A stretch of DNA of 64,000 bases from Cantharellus purpuraceus. Its lineage: Eukaryota > Basidiomycota > Agaricomycetes > Cantharellales > Hydnaceae. The notes under the pieces are model-generated. The model did no database searches, was not told the origin of the DNA, and saw only the letters and a list, made by a program, of their open reading frames with translations. The stretch covers positions 1,054,001 through 1,118,000 of the forward strand of contig JALBUN010000009.1 of NCBI GenBank assembly GCA_025174535.1. Direction: 5' to 3'. Shown piece after piece: positions 43,028 through 55,840 of this stretch (within the stretch, counting starts at the first letter, position 1; each line of letters starts with the position of its first letter). Both the position numbers and the translations under genes were made by a program.

Positions 43028-45048
43028 TGATGAGCCAGGACACATCGAGGACATATATTGAACCACTTTGACAGTCAAACTCCACCAGCATCTTTTTGTA
43101 TCAAACTTTTAAATAGTGCAGCAACTCCCTCTCCACCTCAGTCTCTATTTCTAGCCATCAATTGTCACTCATGTTTCATTGCCATCGATCATTATCAGCC
43201 TTCTATTCACACCGATCCCTTCATCATCATTCACATGGCTTCCAATTCTATTCCAATCTCCAACATCTCTTCTAATAATATGTCACACTGGTCTCTGGAC
43301 ACAGAGGACTATCAAAAATACGCTGAGCTCCACAGGCATGTTAAGCCACCTCCACATGTCAAAATACTTCCAAAACTCTTTCAACATCCAAGATCCCCAC
43401 CTTGTTGCTCTTATGCCATTGGCAATCCCATATTCTTTCATGATTCCATTGAACCATATACATTCCTTGGCATTTCGCCTCTATATCATAACATGGATAG
43501 AAGAGTCAAATGTGAGGTAGAGTTTCAGTCACCATTGCCAACCTATCCTCCCACTTCAATCCAACTCAGGTTACATCATGTCAGGCAAAAGGACTGAATA
43601 CCCTTGGAATGGGATACCATATGGAGACAGATCACTAAGACAATAAGGAGTATTTGTTGTGGATGCTGACTGAAGTCCTCATGTGACTCAGGGTCACCTT
43701 ACCTTCAGAGCCATAGGGAAGATGGGATTGGTGGGCATTCCTATTGTTCTTTTATATGACTCACCCCTGTTTCATCTTTTAATTCATTCATTCACAATTT
43801 ACTCATCCTTGTTCTATTTTTGGTTCTTTTATTACTCATCATCTCCTATTCTTACAAAGATTACCTCTATCTGTCACTTCATTTCTCCATGATTTCCCCA
43901 TTAGTAGTTCAACTTCACATGCTTCATCAGTGTTACACACTAGGTCCGATTGGGGGTTGGAGATTGGGTTGGAGATTGGGTTGGAGGGTTGGTCAGAGTC
44001 GGAGAAGGAGTTGGTTACGTCGTGAGGGTCGGAACAGACTTGGCTTCAGCTTATGTGCTGCACCCTCACTAATACCGGTGTCTGAGATTTCGGAGATGGA
44101 GTACAACTTAGAGAGTTAGGATCGGACTTAGGAGCTAGGCGTGATTCGATATTTGAACTGGGGAATGAAGTCCCCAGTCAGGCAACTTAAATACACATTT
44201 TGAAATCTAATAATAATTACTCCGGTGATGGGTCTCCGAGGCCGACGGCCTTACATGAGTATGTCCGAGTCCGATGGGGATGGATGTCCAGGTTCCTATG
44301 GTGATGCTGATGCATCAATCGGAACCGGAGATGGATGGGTGGAATCAGCAGTGACAATCGGACAGGTAGATGGAGATGGCAGTTTCCAAATGGAGTATAG
44401 ATTTCATATGCGTGGGGATCTGAGTGGATCGGACGGGGATCTGGACATTAATGAATATAGTCATAACAATCAGCTGGCTTGATCAGCATTTCTTGCATCA
44501 TATCACATCATTTGCTCCTCATATTGTGTCATTGTGCCCTGGGGATTTGTATATAAAAGGGTGCTAGTTTTCACCTTTGGAATCAATCAACAAGTTTTCA
44601 GCCAATGCTCTAGAGTCAAAGTCCACACTCTAAGTCTACACTCTATGCTCTACATCACAATCCATCAGCTCTACACTAGGGTAAAACACCCTGGTTCAAC
44701 CATCAGATTTCCCTCCCCCACTGAGAGGTCACATCTCCTGAAACCAGCTTTTGTATATCTCTCAACTGGGCTCCCCATCATCCTCCAGTCACAGAGCACA
44801 ATCAACCATCTTAACCATCCCTCCTGCTCACCCTCATCTTCCAACCACAGAGCACTATAACTCATTTCAACAGTGCCCCTCTTAATCACCCTCACCAGAC
44901 ACAGTGTACTATTACACTTACTGATTACTCAGTACTACCCCTCGGCCTGACCGTTCTTTGGCATGCTGAACAACTGCATTACACACCATCTGTTTGCTAG
45001 GACCATTGCACGCAGGCTTATAGGATCTATTCCATAAGCGAACTGACA
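43028..45048 (+). repeat. D element, copy 3 (TSD GCAT), split by a solo LTR
   Basis: Starts TGATGAGCCAGGAC and ends GCGAACTGACA. GCAT flanks at 43,024–43,027 and 45,049–45,052. CpG-depleted relative to copies 1 and 2. Its ORF (43,235–43,597) starts MASNSIPISN and is cut by TGA where the others have CGA (RQRDR). Confidence 0.87.
43931..44468 (-). repeat. Solo E-family LTR (538 bp), TSD ATCAG
   Basis: Complete LTR with ends TGTTATGACTATATTC and GTGTGTAACA on the minus strand. ATCAG is at 43,926–43,930 and 44,469–44,473. CpG-rich compared with its host D copy, so the youngest layer. Has two to three minisatellite units. Confidence 0.92.
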
Positions 45049-45107
45049 GCATTAATGAATATAGTCATAACAGTCAGAGTGGGTCATGGTGATCAGAATG
45101 GACTTGG

Positions 45108-45248
45108 TGTCACCATTCCAATGGTTGGTGATTATGTGGCAAGTTGGTGTTTGAATAGTGTCTGCAAGTTGTGCCAGTAACCTGGCATAATGGCCTTTTG
45201 GTCTAGTTGGAAACAGCTTGTTATCACAGGAATTTGCTGTCTTTCACA
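45108..45248. mobile_element. 141-bp TG…CA insert, TSD CTTGG
   Basis: Starts TGTCACCATTCC, ends GTCTTTCACA, and is flanked by CTTGG at 45,103–45,107 and 45,249–45,253. Removing it restores GGACTTGGCTTCAG of the LTR. TG…CA ends with a 5-bp TSD suggest a very short solo LTR (TRIM or SMART-like). No other copy is in the window. Confidence 0.65.
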
Positions 45249-45465
45249 CTTGGCTTCAGTTTATGTGCTGCACCCTCACTAATACCAGTGTCCAAGATTT
45301 CAGAGACAGAGTATGACTTAGCTAGTTTTGGATTGGACTTAGGACCTGTACATGATTCAATATTCAAACTGGGGAATGAAGTCCCCAGTTGTATGACTTA
45401 AATACATAGTTGAAATCTGATAATAATTACTCTGGTGATGGATCTCCAAGGCTGATGGCCTTACA

Positions 45466-47423
45466 TGTTATGTGGAAGTAAGTCCACTATTACAATCTGG
45501 ACTCTGTTTAAAGTCCCGAAACTGTACAATTTCACTTCACGGCCTTAAAATATCAGCATATATGTGCTGCTTCCTCTTGATTCAGGGCCATTCAAATATT
45601 CTCTATTTTTTCATATTTTTCGGGATTTTTCTATGCAGAAATGAGTCCACAAACTTATTGTCCTGCTGGGCAAAGTTTTGGACCCACATGGACCCACAAA
45701 CCTCCGCAGATGTCAGCAGAGTCACCTGATCTACTGACTCATTTTCAATCACATGACTCATTTCAATCTCCAACCCAATCTGATCACCACTGCCAGTAAA
45801 TCCTCAATATCTTGGCAACCACAGCTCCTCCTGACTCCATTTTTGGTGGAGAGTTCAATAGAAGCTGTGCCTACCCATAGCTGTGCTGATCAGCCCAGGA
45901 AACGGAGTATTTCCTGAGTTGTTTGAGTAATAGTGACTCAGGTTATGACTCCTGCCATGACTCAAGCTATGACTCCTTCCATGACTCATAACTATTAATA
46001 GGTAGAAGGATTAGTCAGCTCCTGTAGATACAGTATATAAGGAGGCCATTTTGCCTCTGAATAAATAACCATTTTCTACCCCATCATTTGCACATCAGTG
46101 TGACTAGAGTGACATACAGTGTCATCCTCTATATCTCAGTAACTGTTGATTGTCCAGTTCAAGGGTCGCTTACAGTTGTGTAACTGTATTCAATTGCACT
46201 AAAAGTAGTGATTGTCCTGCTTTGGGTGTGAGTGTAGTATCTACCTCACATGACTATGAATCTACAGGGTGAGATTGTCTGTTGATAGTCCTGCCATTAG
46301 TGCTCTTGTTTAATTTACTAGTGTGTACTGCCTTTGCAGAGCATTAATCTTGAACTCATGTGAAGCAGTTGCTAGACTACTTCACACATCACTGTTACCC
46401 ACTTCAGAGTGTCACTGGTTGGACGGTCGGATTCATCCACCTACTTCCTCTAGCCTCTAAGTGCATTCCCCTCTTTTTGGAATATCTGGACCCCTAAGCA
46501 TCCGTGAACTCTAGACTCTGGAAGTCTTATTCATTCCTTACTGCTAAGAAATGTATTACCTTCCTGCATATCGTCTGCATTGACCATTACAACAGATTGT
46601 AACCAAAGTACAAACGTTAAATCGTTTCTGGAGTTGTGCTACAGTAGGATTTGATATTCTTCTCAGCTGTTCATTCACAGAATTGTGGTGATTTAGAGTT
46701 TTCCCTAACACCATAATTTTGTGGGTTCCAAAACAGGTAGAGAGGATAGGAGCACAGGAGCACAAAGAAGGGTCAGGAGTATCAGAGGGGCAAAGGGGAC
46801 AAAGGGAAATGATTACAGGGATGGTAGAGGGAATAGGAGAAGCCCCTGTGAGTTCTAGAGCTGTCCAGACATTTTCTTACACTTTACTTCATTATTTTTC
46901 ACATCATAGACAATCCCCCACATCATCACTCCATCATCCATTCTATCATTGGTCTAGAACATTTACAAAGGACTTTTACATTCATGAGACCCCTTATCAT
47001 GCATAAATTACGCTTGTATTGCACTTGAATTAATCAGAGTAATTATCTCTCACCCATTCTATCTATGTTTCTGAAACTATTCATGTCTGGAATAACTCCA
47101 GAACGAACATGTATTTCTACAAGCTATTGCAAATTCTACTATAATATTGCATGCTCTACCTTAATCCTGAATTATGAAGCTGTACAACCACTGGCTATTT
47201 TTCTATTGAGCATATACTCACATTTGAGTCCTCTGCTCCTGATCCCTACTCAAATTGTCAATATCTAGATGAGGACCCCACAGAACCCTTTTGAAACTCA
47301 TACAAAGATACTCCTGAACCATATCTTCAATTTGACTATGCATACATCCAGACCCCTTCACTCCTCAATCACTATTCAAATTCTACTCCCCCCAGCAAGG
47401 CAAATGCCCATTATTTCATAACA
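45466..47423 (+). repeat. F-type solo LTR (F2), TSD TTACA, containing A2
   Basis: Starts TGTTATGTGGAAG and ends TTTCATAACA, flanked by TTACA (45,461–45,465; 47,424–47,428). From 46,736 it matches F at 12,460–13,151 (GGAGAAGCCCCTGTGAGTTC). A2 occupies 45,508–46,735. Confidence 0.78.
45508..46735 (+). repeat. A2 repeat, 5'-truncated
   Basis: Lacks the first ~38 bases; otherwise continuous through TGACTCA motifs (45,932–45,986), uninterrupted ATTAATAGGTAGAAGG (the site Copia 2 used in another copy), the TATATAAGGAGG box (46,034) and the end GGTTCCAAAACA. Confidence 0.82.
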
Positions 47424-47721
47424 TTACATGAGTATGTTCAAGTCCAATGGGGATGGATGTCCATGTTCCTATGGTGATGCTGATGCATCAACAAAATTGG
47501 AGACTGATGGGTAGGAACAGTGGTGTTGATCAGACAGACTAATGGAGATGCAACAATTTCCAAATGGAGTATAGATTTTGTATGTGTGGGAATCTGGGTG
47601 GATCAGATTGGGATCTGGCATTGATGAATATAACAACATTGTGGAGTATTCATAAGTATATTACAATGAGAGAACGACATGAACAGTCAAACGGTCAGCT
47701 TGAAGTCTCAAACACTCCTTG

Positions 47722-49021
47722 TCACCACTGCTCCATATACTCATTGTGCTCCTGCTCTTTCTTGCGATGGCGATCCACTGCAGCTGGTGAATTTTCCCAG
47801 AAGAAGAGCACAACATCATCCTCATCCCATTGTGCCTGGTCTCCAGCAGCACCACTCGCAGCACCAGCTTCCCTCACACGTCTTGCCACATCACGTTTTT
47901 GGATTGCAGCAGCCTTGTCATGCATAATCCTAGAAGGGGTTAGGCAAGGAATGTTGGGGTGCATCTCAAGGACTTCTTTCCTGTGTCCCCACCACTTGAC
48001 AGCAGCACCATAGGTGTAGTGAAGTAACAGGTCCAATGGCTTCTGTTTGAGGGTACCTCTCTTGAAGGCAGCATCAATATTGTTTGGGATGTGCCCAAGT
48101 AGCCGCCATTCTGGTTCTATCAGTCACTGCAGTGTATAATGCACGTCATCAGGGTAAGCAGCCTCTTCAGGTGGCTCAAAGATTCCAAGTCGGTTGCCTT
48201 GGGGAATGTCAGTTGTGGTAAGAAAGTGGTTTGGAGTCTGAGAAGTGATAGGGTTAGAGAGGGACAAATTAAATTTTGTCCAAAGAGATGAACCTTGAGT
48301 ATTACAAGATGGCGTTAATTAAGCAAGGAATGGGTGAAACTGGTTGCAAAGACACCATTGCGAATATTGTTTATGTCTGTCATATCGTTCACTTGCTCCT
48401 CATAGTTTGGATGATTCTTGATGATCCGCTGAAACCACTGAGGTGGAAAAAGGAAGGGTAGATGATCAGATATCATCCCAGCACAATAATACTGTTGGGC
48501 ATACCTCAGAGCCCCTGCTATAGGGAATGATATGCATTCCATTTCCATCACTGGACAATGCTGTGAACACACAACATGCATCATGTTCAAGCAGGTTGTT
48601 ACGGAAATAATCGCAAGTGTCTGTACTTTCCGAAGGCTCGCTTGACCATTGCTTAATTACTTCTGGGTTGATTGCATGGTCAAGTTCTTCCCTCAATGGC
48701 AAACACGTCAGTGTTTCCTTGCACTGCACCAACAATGGATGAAAACTCACCTGTACCCGTGGGTGTGTCATAGTAGTACAGGCCTCTGTCATCTAGATCG
48801 CCGTCGAGGTCCAACGGTGTAGTGCTTTCACCTTCCATCAACATGCCCTCAGCCCCAAGGACACACCAGCCAAGGTAGGCAAGGTATTTCCGAGGTTTCA
48901 AACACAAAGAAGAGATGATGTTTAGAGGAATTAGGAGGTAGAACAGTGGGTGGCACACAAGCACAAGGCGAACATGGTCTGAGGGAATATCATCTGCAGA
49001 TCCGGAATGGGAGCTAGACAT
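47722..49021 (-). pseudogene. HNH-nuclease-type gene, inactivated
   Basis: Proposed exons: 49,021–48,505, 48,437–48,341, 48,293–47,722. The product begins MSSSHSGSADDIPSDHVRLV, then PRKYLAYLGWCVLGAEG and DRGLYYYDT. The nuclease segment follows: CCVFTALSSDGNGMHIIPYSRGSE, then NDMTDINNIRNGVF and TPNHFLTTTD, and a tail LLLHYTYGAAVKWWG and WDEDDVVLFFWEN. HIIPYSRG plus DINxIRNG is the layout of HNH proteins abundant in Agaricomycetes. Two lesions: a frameshift near 48,690, before LREELDHAINPEV, and TGA at 48,124–48,126 where LQW is expected. Both splice junctions that I placed keep phase. Role unknown; the family is often multicopy near transposons. Confidence 0.75.
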
Positions 49022-50067
49022 GGCCCTTCTTTGCAATTGATTTGTGCCAGAAGTTATACAAGGCAGATTGAGGCAGAGTGAAGCAGTCTAATCCAGCACT
49101 CAATGTTTCAAACCTATAATCAGCTTTGCATTTCGATGCGCATTGATTATACACCTTGGTAGACTTGAAGGGCCCCTTGCTCATCCTTGCATTGGAATAT
49201 TGGTCACAGGCCCAAACACTGAGATGTGGTATACTTGTGGGAAAAGTTTGGAGAAAAATAATGATCATGACTTTCTCACCAATTCTCATCCCAGACGAGA
49301 GGGATATATCTATCATAGTTGGTGCTCATTATCATACGTCGTTCACCGTGCTTCGACAGAACCTGGTCTATCAAGTGATGACCGTCAAATATGCTGAACT
49401 TGAATGTGACAGCGTCATTGGTCGTAGGTCTCTGTTGAAACGTTCATAGCGATGGTCGGACGCATACTGCAATAAGGACTTTGCAATAAAAAACTCATGA
49501 GTATAGATACAAGTTCATAGGCACAAGTTCATAGATACAAGCTCCCATCCAATCTTTCCGATAGTACCATTTTAGGGACGTCAATGTAAGGGCACTTGGA
49601 ATGAAGCTTCTTGACAACCGCAAGCTTGTGCTCCGATGCTATGAAGCTTTCAAATTTATTCATCTAAGCCATGGTACTTTTAGTCTCATTTCAGATATTG
49701 ATTCGAGGTTGATGAAGCACATTTCACAGGCGGGTGGAACTGAGGTTTGCCTATGCAATAGTTCAAAAGTCGGAAGAAAGTGATACGCTTGATAGCAAGA
49801 AAGAAACGACAAAGACGCGATAGTCAATTGAGACCCTAGATAACAAACATCGAGTAGTTATCGGCCTATGGTCAAGAAGTCTTTTAAGCTAGTGCTGATC
49901 CTGAATCACCACTGCGCACAAAAGGATGAGGGCAGTCATGAGATAACGGTCGCGTTTCTTAAGTGAGTTCGCCAGGAGAAGAAGATTCTCAAGCTTAAGA
50001 AAACCACGAATCAGCCACAGCACAAAACCAAAGGACCTGATACAAGGAAAGCAGGGCGAGACCTACT
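49022..50067. other. Intergenic, nothing identified
   Basis: About 1 kb with only short frames (one of 100 residues on the minus strand, 49,014–49,316, resembling nothing I know). It would contain the promoter of the HNH gene and the 3' end of RING gene 1. Confidence 0.4.
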
Positions 50068-50932
50068 TCAGGCTCGAGAACGAACCTTTATTCTCTCATA
50101 ACCTGGTGCATGAGATGACTGATGGTGTGGAGCAGATGTTGGCTGATGAGAACTGTCGCCCATATTATCACAATTAGCATGCAGTACGAAAGCGAGTTAT
50201 TGTTACATACCGATGTCTCTCTGGGTCATCCCGGTCCTTGCTGCGTTCACGGCGACCGAGTTGACGGGTCTGCTCTTTCAGCGACTGTTCTAGCTGCTTT
50301 ATTCGGTGTTCATAGCTGGCTATAACAGCCTGCGACAGACTTGTGTCCTCATATACGTGAGCCAAAGAGATGGAAAGCTGGCTAAGCAGGGACTCAATGG
50401 TTCTTAACAAAGCATACTATACCATGAAACAAAACATCATGCGACAGTGTTTAAAAAAAACAAACTTAGATATTACCTCATTGGGTGACTGTGTCCTGAG
50501 AAACTCACCGACTTCGTCGGCAAGATTGGCCGCACGCTGCACAGTGAGTCTGCGCCCATCTAGTGCTTCGTTTAAAAGACGCTGCTCCAGCTTTCGGAAG
50601 CGACGCGTGCCGTGCGAATCAGGTCCGTTGCTTGAAGTTTCGGTCTCGCACTTTGAGAGATCGACGTGCACCCTTCGCGCGGGGCGAACAACATGGCTTG
50701 GATTACCCATTGATGCGCGACACATAGGGCATGTAAACTGGGTGAGGCGATTTAGACATTCACGACAAAAGATGTGACCTGACGAAAAACCGGAGAACTT
50801 TCATCAGAGCCACATACGGCGATGACTGAGTCTTCTAAGACACTCACCACATGGAATACACCAACACTCTCTGCTCGACGAAAATTTCTCGAAACAAACG
50901 TCGCAGGTTGAAGACGGATCTGCGATCAGCAT
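50068..50932 (-). CDS. RING-finger protein 1 (225 aa, probable E3 ubiquitin ligase)
   Basis: Four exons with phase-consistent GT–AG introns: 50,932–50,848, 50,778–50,477, 50,416–50,211, 50,152–50,068. A C3HC4 RING at the N-terminus: C10, C13, C28, H30, C33, C36, C45 and C48. A basic linker (ARRVHVDLSKC) and a helical, coiled-coil-like region (FRKLEQRLLNEALDG; EHRIKQLEQSLKEQTRQL) follow. RING domains bind zinc and usually recruit ubiquitin-conjugating enzymes; the substrate is unknown. The first intron splits the Gly codon before His30, exactly as in the second RING gene at 61.5 kb, so the two are paralogues. ATG 50,932 is the only one in frame before the first Cys pair. Confidence 0.82.
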
Positions 50933-51175
50933 TATAGCCTACGATGTGGAAGCGTTGAGAAAGTCACTGCCAGTGGCAAAGGGACGTTCTGCCTCAAGGA
51001 TTGGGTTGAGCTCCGAGACATTGGCGTATACCGCCAGCAGTCAGCTCAAGGATCCTACCTTCTTCACACAGGCGTGTTATCGCATGTCAGTGACGCAGGT
51101 GAAATCTCAACGCCTCGCGATAGGACTGTGGGCAAGACTCATGTCGATAAAAGACTCATGTTGATATATGCATCA

Positions 51176-52007
<832 letters not shown>

Positions 52008-53348
52008 TGTGAATAACAAAGAGAACGAACCTTTGAAGAGGAGAGTGTAAGGATTGGAAAGTGGTGCTTATGTAACGGCGCCATTAGCGGACTTTGCCTG
52101 AGACTTGCAACCTACCGGCGACATCTATCTCACGTCCACTTCGATGTTCAAACAAAATAAAACCTCGTTCTGAGTGGCCGATAAGCGTCGACACATGTTT
52201 GTCGCTTTAATTAGTATCCAACGTTGTAATCCGAACTTGTGGTACATGAACTTGAAGCTACCTCAGGGCCTAGACATGCACATGTCAGCGAGTTTCCCTC
52301 GCAATATAAACGTGCCATGCTCCACTCCATACAGAAAAGTTCCCCGTCTAGATATCCAAAGATTACAATCGCCGAAGCTGAGCGCTGAGACTCTGCTGGC
52401 CCAATGTTGTACTCCGTCAAACGGAACATGCACTGCGAGTGAGTACGTGTCTAATCTGAGTGATGCGCGGTGCCCATATATGAAGAAGGCATCTGCCATA
52501 CATGTGGAACGAGCGACCCTTGCGGACATTGTATGTCAGAGTATGTCAAACAAATGTCGCTACAATCTACGTGGCAATTGATGAATGTCTGGCTTGCTTC
52601 TATCGTTGCATCTGGCATCTCACGCACATATCCTGGAGCGCAGAGAATCGGATGGAGGTCCCGATTAATGAGCGCCGCTAGTCAGCTGGCTTCAAGCTAC
52701 GGCATTTGATGAAGCTGGCAGCACATCGAAGCCGCAGTTCGGATCCTTCGCGAGGCAAAGCCAATGCCACAAGACTGCTTATACATAAGGCAGGTAACAC
52801 TGGTCTGTAATCCTTCACAAAATTGCCGCCACAACACATTGGAGTGCACGTCACTACAACCGCACCAGGATAGGATGTTTCCTTGCAAACATGTGTTTCA
52901 GAGCGTCGTGTCTCTCTAACTAACGGCTTCGACGTTGTCGACGAACAGACTATGTACACATCTCTATAAAGTTCGGATTTAAATAGAGGGTTTCGATGGG
53001 ATTTAGAACGCAAAGCAGATTCTGGACGTACATGGCCACGCTACTTTAACCGATTGAATTCCATATCCTGATTTCATCAGTACGCCTACAATTTATATAC
53101 TTGTGTGAATTTTTTGAGACAAAACATCAGAACCCACTTGCCCAGAGCCCAGAGAGAGAGAGAGAGAGAGAGAAGAGCGTGAAATTAATAAGTTCTAGTC
53201 ATATGCAAATACGCGATAAAGGAAGTGGTGCCAGATCCACAATCCCCGTCCGCCCCCTTTCACGTACAAAAAAATAATTAAAAATTCAAGCCCATTCTGT
53301 CCATTCTGATGTAATTAAGCGCTGCTAGCGTCCACTGGATAGCTATTA
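52008..53348. other. Intergenic between RPS14 and glyoxal oxidase
   Basis: Holds the RPS14 upstream region (no clear TATA seen) and the 3' flank of the oxidase gene. Frames of 135 aa (+, 52,174–52,581) and 111 aa (−, 52,678–53,013) show no domain and no homologue I recognise. A (GA)n microsatellite is at 53,151–53,173. Confidence 0.4.
53151..53173. repeat. (AG)n microsatellite
   Basis: About 11.5 perfect AG units, roughly 180 bp beyond the stop codon of the oxidase gene. Confidence 0.95.
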
Positions 53349-55840
53349 TCAAGGTTGCGCAGGTATCGGCGCCGTGGGTATCTTGCTCCCATCCCCTGTG
53401 AGTGGTCGTAACTGCATGAGTGTAGCAGCCTGAGGTCCATGTGTTACCGCCAACATACTACACAAATGATCAGCGCCGTCTTACATCTAATACAGTGATG
53501 TAGCATCACGCGATAGCTCACTCACTTTGCAATAGCACCAAGATCTACTGGTGGTGATGCCCCAGTGCCAATAATGGTCTTGTGTGCAAAGCTGGGTACA
53601 CCTGTATCGGTGACAACGAATATATAACCCGGACCCGGGGGGTATATCGTTGGGGTGGGAGGGCCTTGGATGGTGAGACTCGTGCCGTCGTCGGAGAGAA
53701 CAGAGTCGAGATAAACAAGACGTTGATCCATTTGCACGCCGTGCGTTGAGAATCCAAAGTCCATCAGGGCGACTAAAATCAAATAGAAAAGCAGCGTTAA
53801 TGTCCAAGGACGAACATTACGAAGCACAGCAGTGACCAGCACGCACCCGTAACATTCGTAGTGTTGGCCGGAAGCGACACCTGCAAAGTGATATATGTTC
53901 CATAGTCGATCGTCGCAGGTAACCCGCTATATGTCGGCTGCGGCTGATTCAAATACGATGGCGTCACCCACTCTACCCTGTACTCTGTTGCATATTTTAT
54001 CGTCGACACATCCACATTCGGATTCGAGCCCGCAAGCATGATCGTACCGCTTGGCGTGAGCGTCGCGCTGGAGTGGTACATGCGTGCGATGCTTGATGTG
54101 GGAAGATCTGATTGAAAAAAGCGACTCCCAGCAGGCGCGGTAGGATCGTAGTATACACCTTGAAACGCTGGGTTATCCGCATTGCTTTCTCCAATTTGAT
54201 CTTTGACCTAGACGTGACCGCGTGGGCTTACGTGACAAGGGCTCACAGAGGGCTTTCACCTTACATTTCCATAGCCAGCAGCACCTGTATGGGCACCATT
54301 GATGAAAAGCACACGTCCATCAGGCAGTAAGAGCCCATTTGGCATCACTCTTGGCTCCGGCAAACTCTCGACCTGCCACCCTGCCGCAATACCCGCCGCG
54401 TTAAGCACCATGCGTACGCACTGGCTGGATGCTGGGGTTTGCGACGAGAGCGTCGAAGGACTCGCCGTGTCATTTATCGTGGATCCCCCGCATATGAGGA
54501 CCTCAGGGGTGTAATTATTTGCTGATGATAAGGGGAGGAGCACTGCCCCTGCTGAAAGAGGTGACCTGGAGAAGGAATTAATTGCATATAAAGGAATCAG
54601 CTGAAGAGAATTCAAAGTGTGGCTTGAACTTACGTGACACGAACCCCATTGGGAATATCCGGAAGCCGCGTTTCGACGTTTGTCCTCCAGTTGAAGATCA
54701 TTGACTGTGTGTTGGCCACAATAAATAACGTGCTGTCTGGCAGAACGAATACGAGGGGAAATTGGTTCGCGTTAAGTGTATCCAACAAAAACTTAGCCAA
54801 AAATTAGTAATTGATTATGAGCGTCTGACTCGTTTAGGATATTACCTGGCTAGGAATTTGGGTGCCATTGTGGCCATTAATGTTCTTTGGGGGGAAGAAC
54901 TCATAGGTTGGATTATTGAGTCCTGGGGAATTAGTGAAGCTATGCACCAGAACAAGTAAATCACTTGTGATGTTCAATAACAAAACTATATCCTCACCCT
55001 CCCCCGAACTGGCCACCAAATATAAAAACAGACCCATCATCTAATCTCGCAGCGGTCGGATACCATCGGGGAGAGGTCAGGCGCACACGTGTAGGATTTT
55101 CGAATATGTCGCAATTTCCCGTACCGCAAGGCGTGAACAGGCGAATACCTTGCAACCCGCTTGAGTCACCTAGTATAAAAATAGAACAATTTAATAAAAG
55201 AGGAGCTCAAAATAGCCGGAGAGCTTCAGACCTGTAAAAACGACTGGGTTGCCTCCTGAAGAGATGATCATTACATTATTCATAGTATGATCATTAACTG
55301 CGCACTTGCCAGTATTTACGAGGGTCCCATTCGATAAGTGTGCACCTGGAAGAGTAAAAAAAAAACAAATACCATGAGTGTTTCATGCCTTGATGCACGC
55401 CAAATTTATCCCACCAGCGGCGCAGAATGAATTGCTGATAGGGTTGAGAGCGCGTACAGCGTCTGTGGTGATATCATACAATGCTGCCCAAGCCAACGTG
55501 CCGTTGTGTGATAGAGGGTTGTGCTCTACCTATAGCACATATTCAGACCGAGATGAAAGAGCAAATTGATCCTCTTGCACCTTGTCGTAAATGATAGCCT
55601 GGGTCTCTGATACAATAGCAAGCTGCATGGCAGCAACACCAGTCATCCTACATGCAATATCCACGTCAGAATGAGGGTACGTTGGAATAAGGCGATTGTC
55701 TACCCATGCTGACTGAGCCCCCATGGACCTGTCACGAATGACAGCGAGCTGTTGGGGTTGGACCCTGCTACGACGACGACGGACATCGCGCAGAGCAGGG
55801 GTAGCAGCAAGACCGAGCGAGCGACGGTACTCATACCCAT
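53349..55840 (-). CDS. Secreted glyoxal oxidase (copper radical oxidase, AA5_1), 606 aa
   Basis: Twelve exons whose phases all close: 55,840–55,704; 55,647–55,581; 55,529–55,415; 55,345–55,310; 55,255–55,232; 55,169–54,998; 54,939–54,846; 54,791–54,634; 54,565–54,265; 54,207–53,847; 53,772–53,526; 53,457–53,349. A signal peptide ([18 protein letters not shown]) is followed by a kelch-type propeller and the C-terminal DUF1929-type domain. Expected active-site residues are present: Cys104 in FCAAG and Tyr163 in RWYPT (the cross-linked radical pair), Tyr412–His413 in ARMYHSSA, and His499 in [10 protein letters not shown]. Glyoxal oxidases oxidise small aldehydes and release H2O2 outside the cell, feeding peroxidases in wood decay. 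The intron after 55,310 uses GCAAGT (GC–AG). No WSC or other extra domain is seen. The substrate cannot be told from sequence. Confidence 0.92.

Larger units (their letters stand above)
42550..45072 (-). repeat. E-family LTR containing D, which contains another E LTR
   Basis: An outer LTR (start truncated at the inverted joint, end GTCATAACA at 45,072) is split at GGGCAT by D copy 3. D is itself split by a complete solo LTR. Outer LTR sequence resumes at GCATTAATGAATATAG. The insertion order is therefore outer LTR, then D, then inner LTR. Confidence 0.88.
45073..47638 (-). repeat. E' LTR fragment carrying a 141-bp insert and solo LTR F2
   Basis: E' LTR sequence occupies 45,073–45,107, 45,249–45,465 and 47,424–47,638. 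The gaps are a 141-bp insert and F2. The start is fused to the preceding LTR end, and the 3' border (ATAACAACA) is slightly deleted. This is the right edge of the repeat-rich region. Confidence 0.82.

Noticed and set aside
1..47638. Centromere identity of the repeat-rich block
   Set aside because: Chromovirus nesting is compatible with a centromere but cannot be told from pericentromeric or other heterochromatin without CENP-A data.
48724..48750. A 27-nt intron in the HNH gene to mend the frame
   Set aside because: Too short to splice; a frameshift is the simpler explanation.
49014..49316. 100-aa minus frame upstream of the HNH gene
   Set aside because: No domain, overlaps the HNH start, and composition gives no sign of coding.
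52174..53013. Frames of 135 aa (+) and 111 aa (−)
   Set aside because: No recognised domain, no splice-consistent extension, and overlapping frames on both strands.
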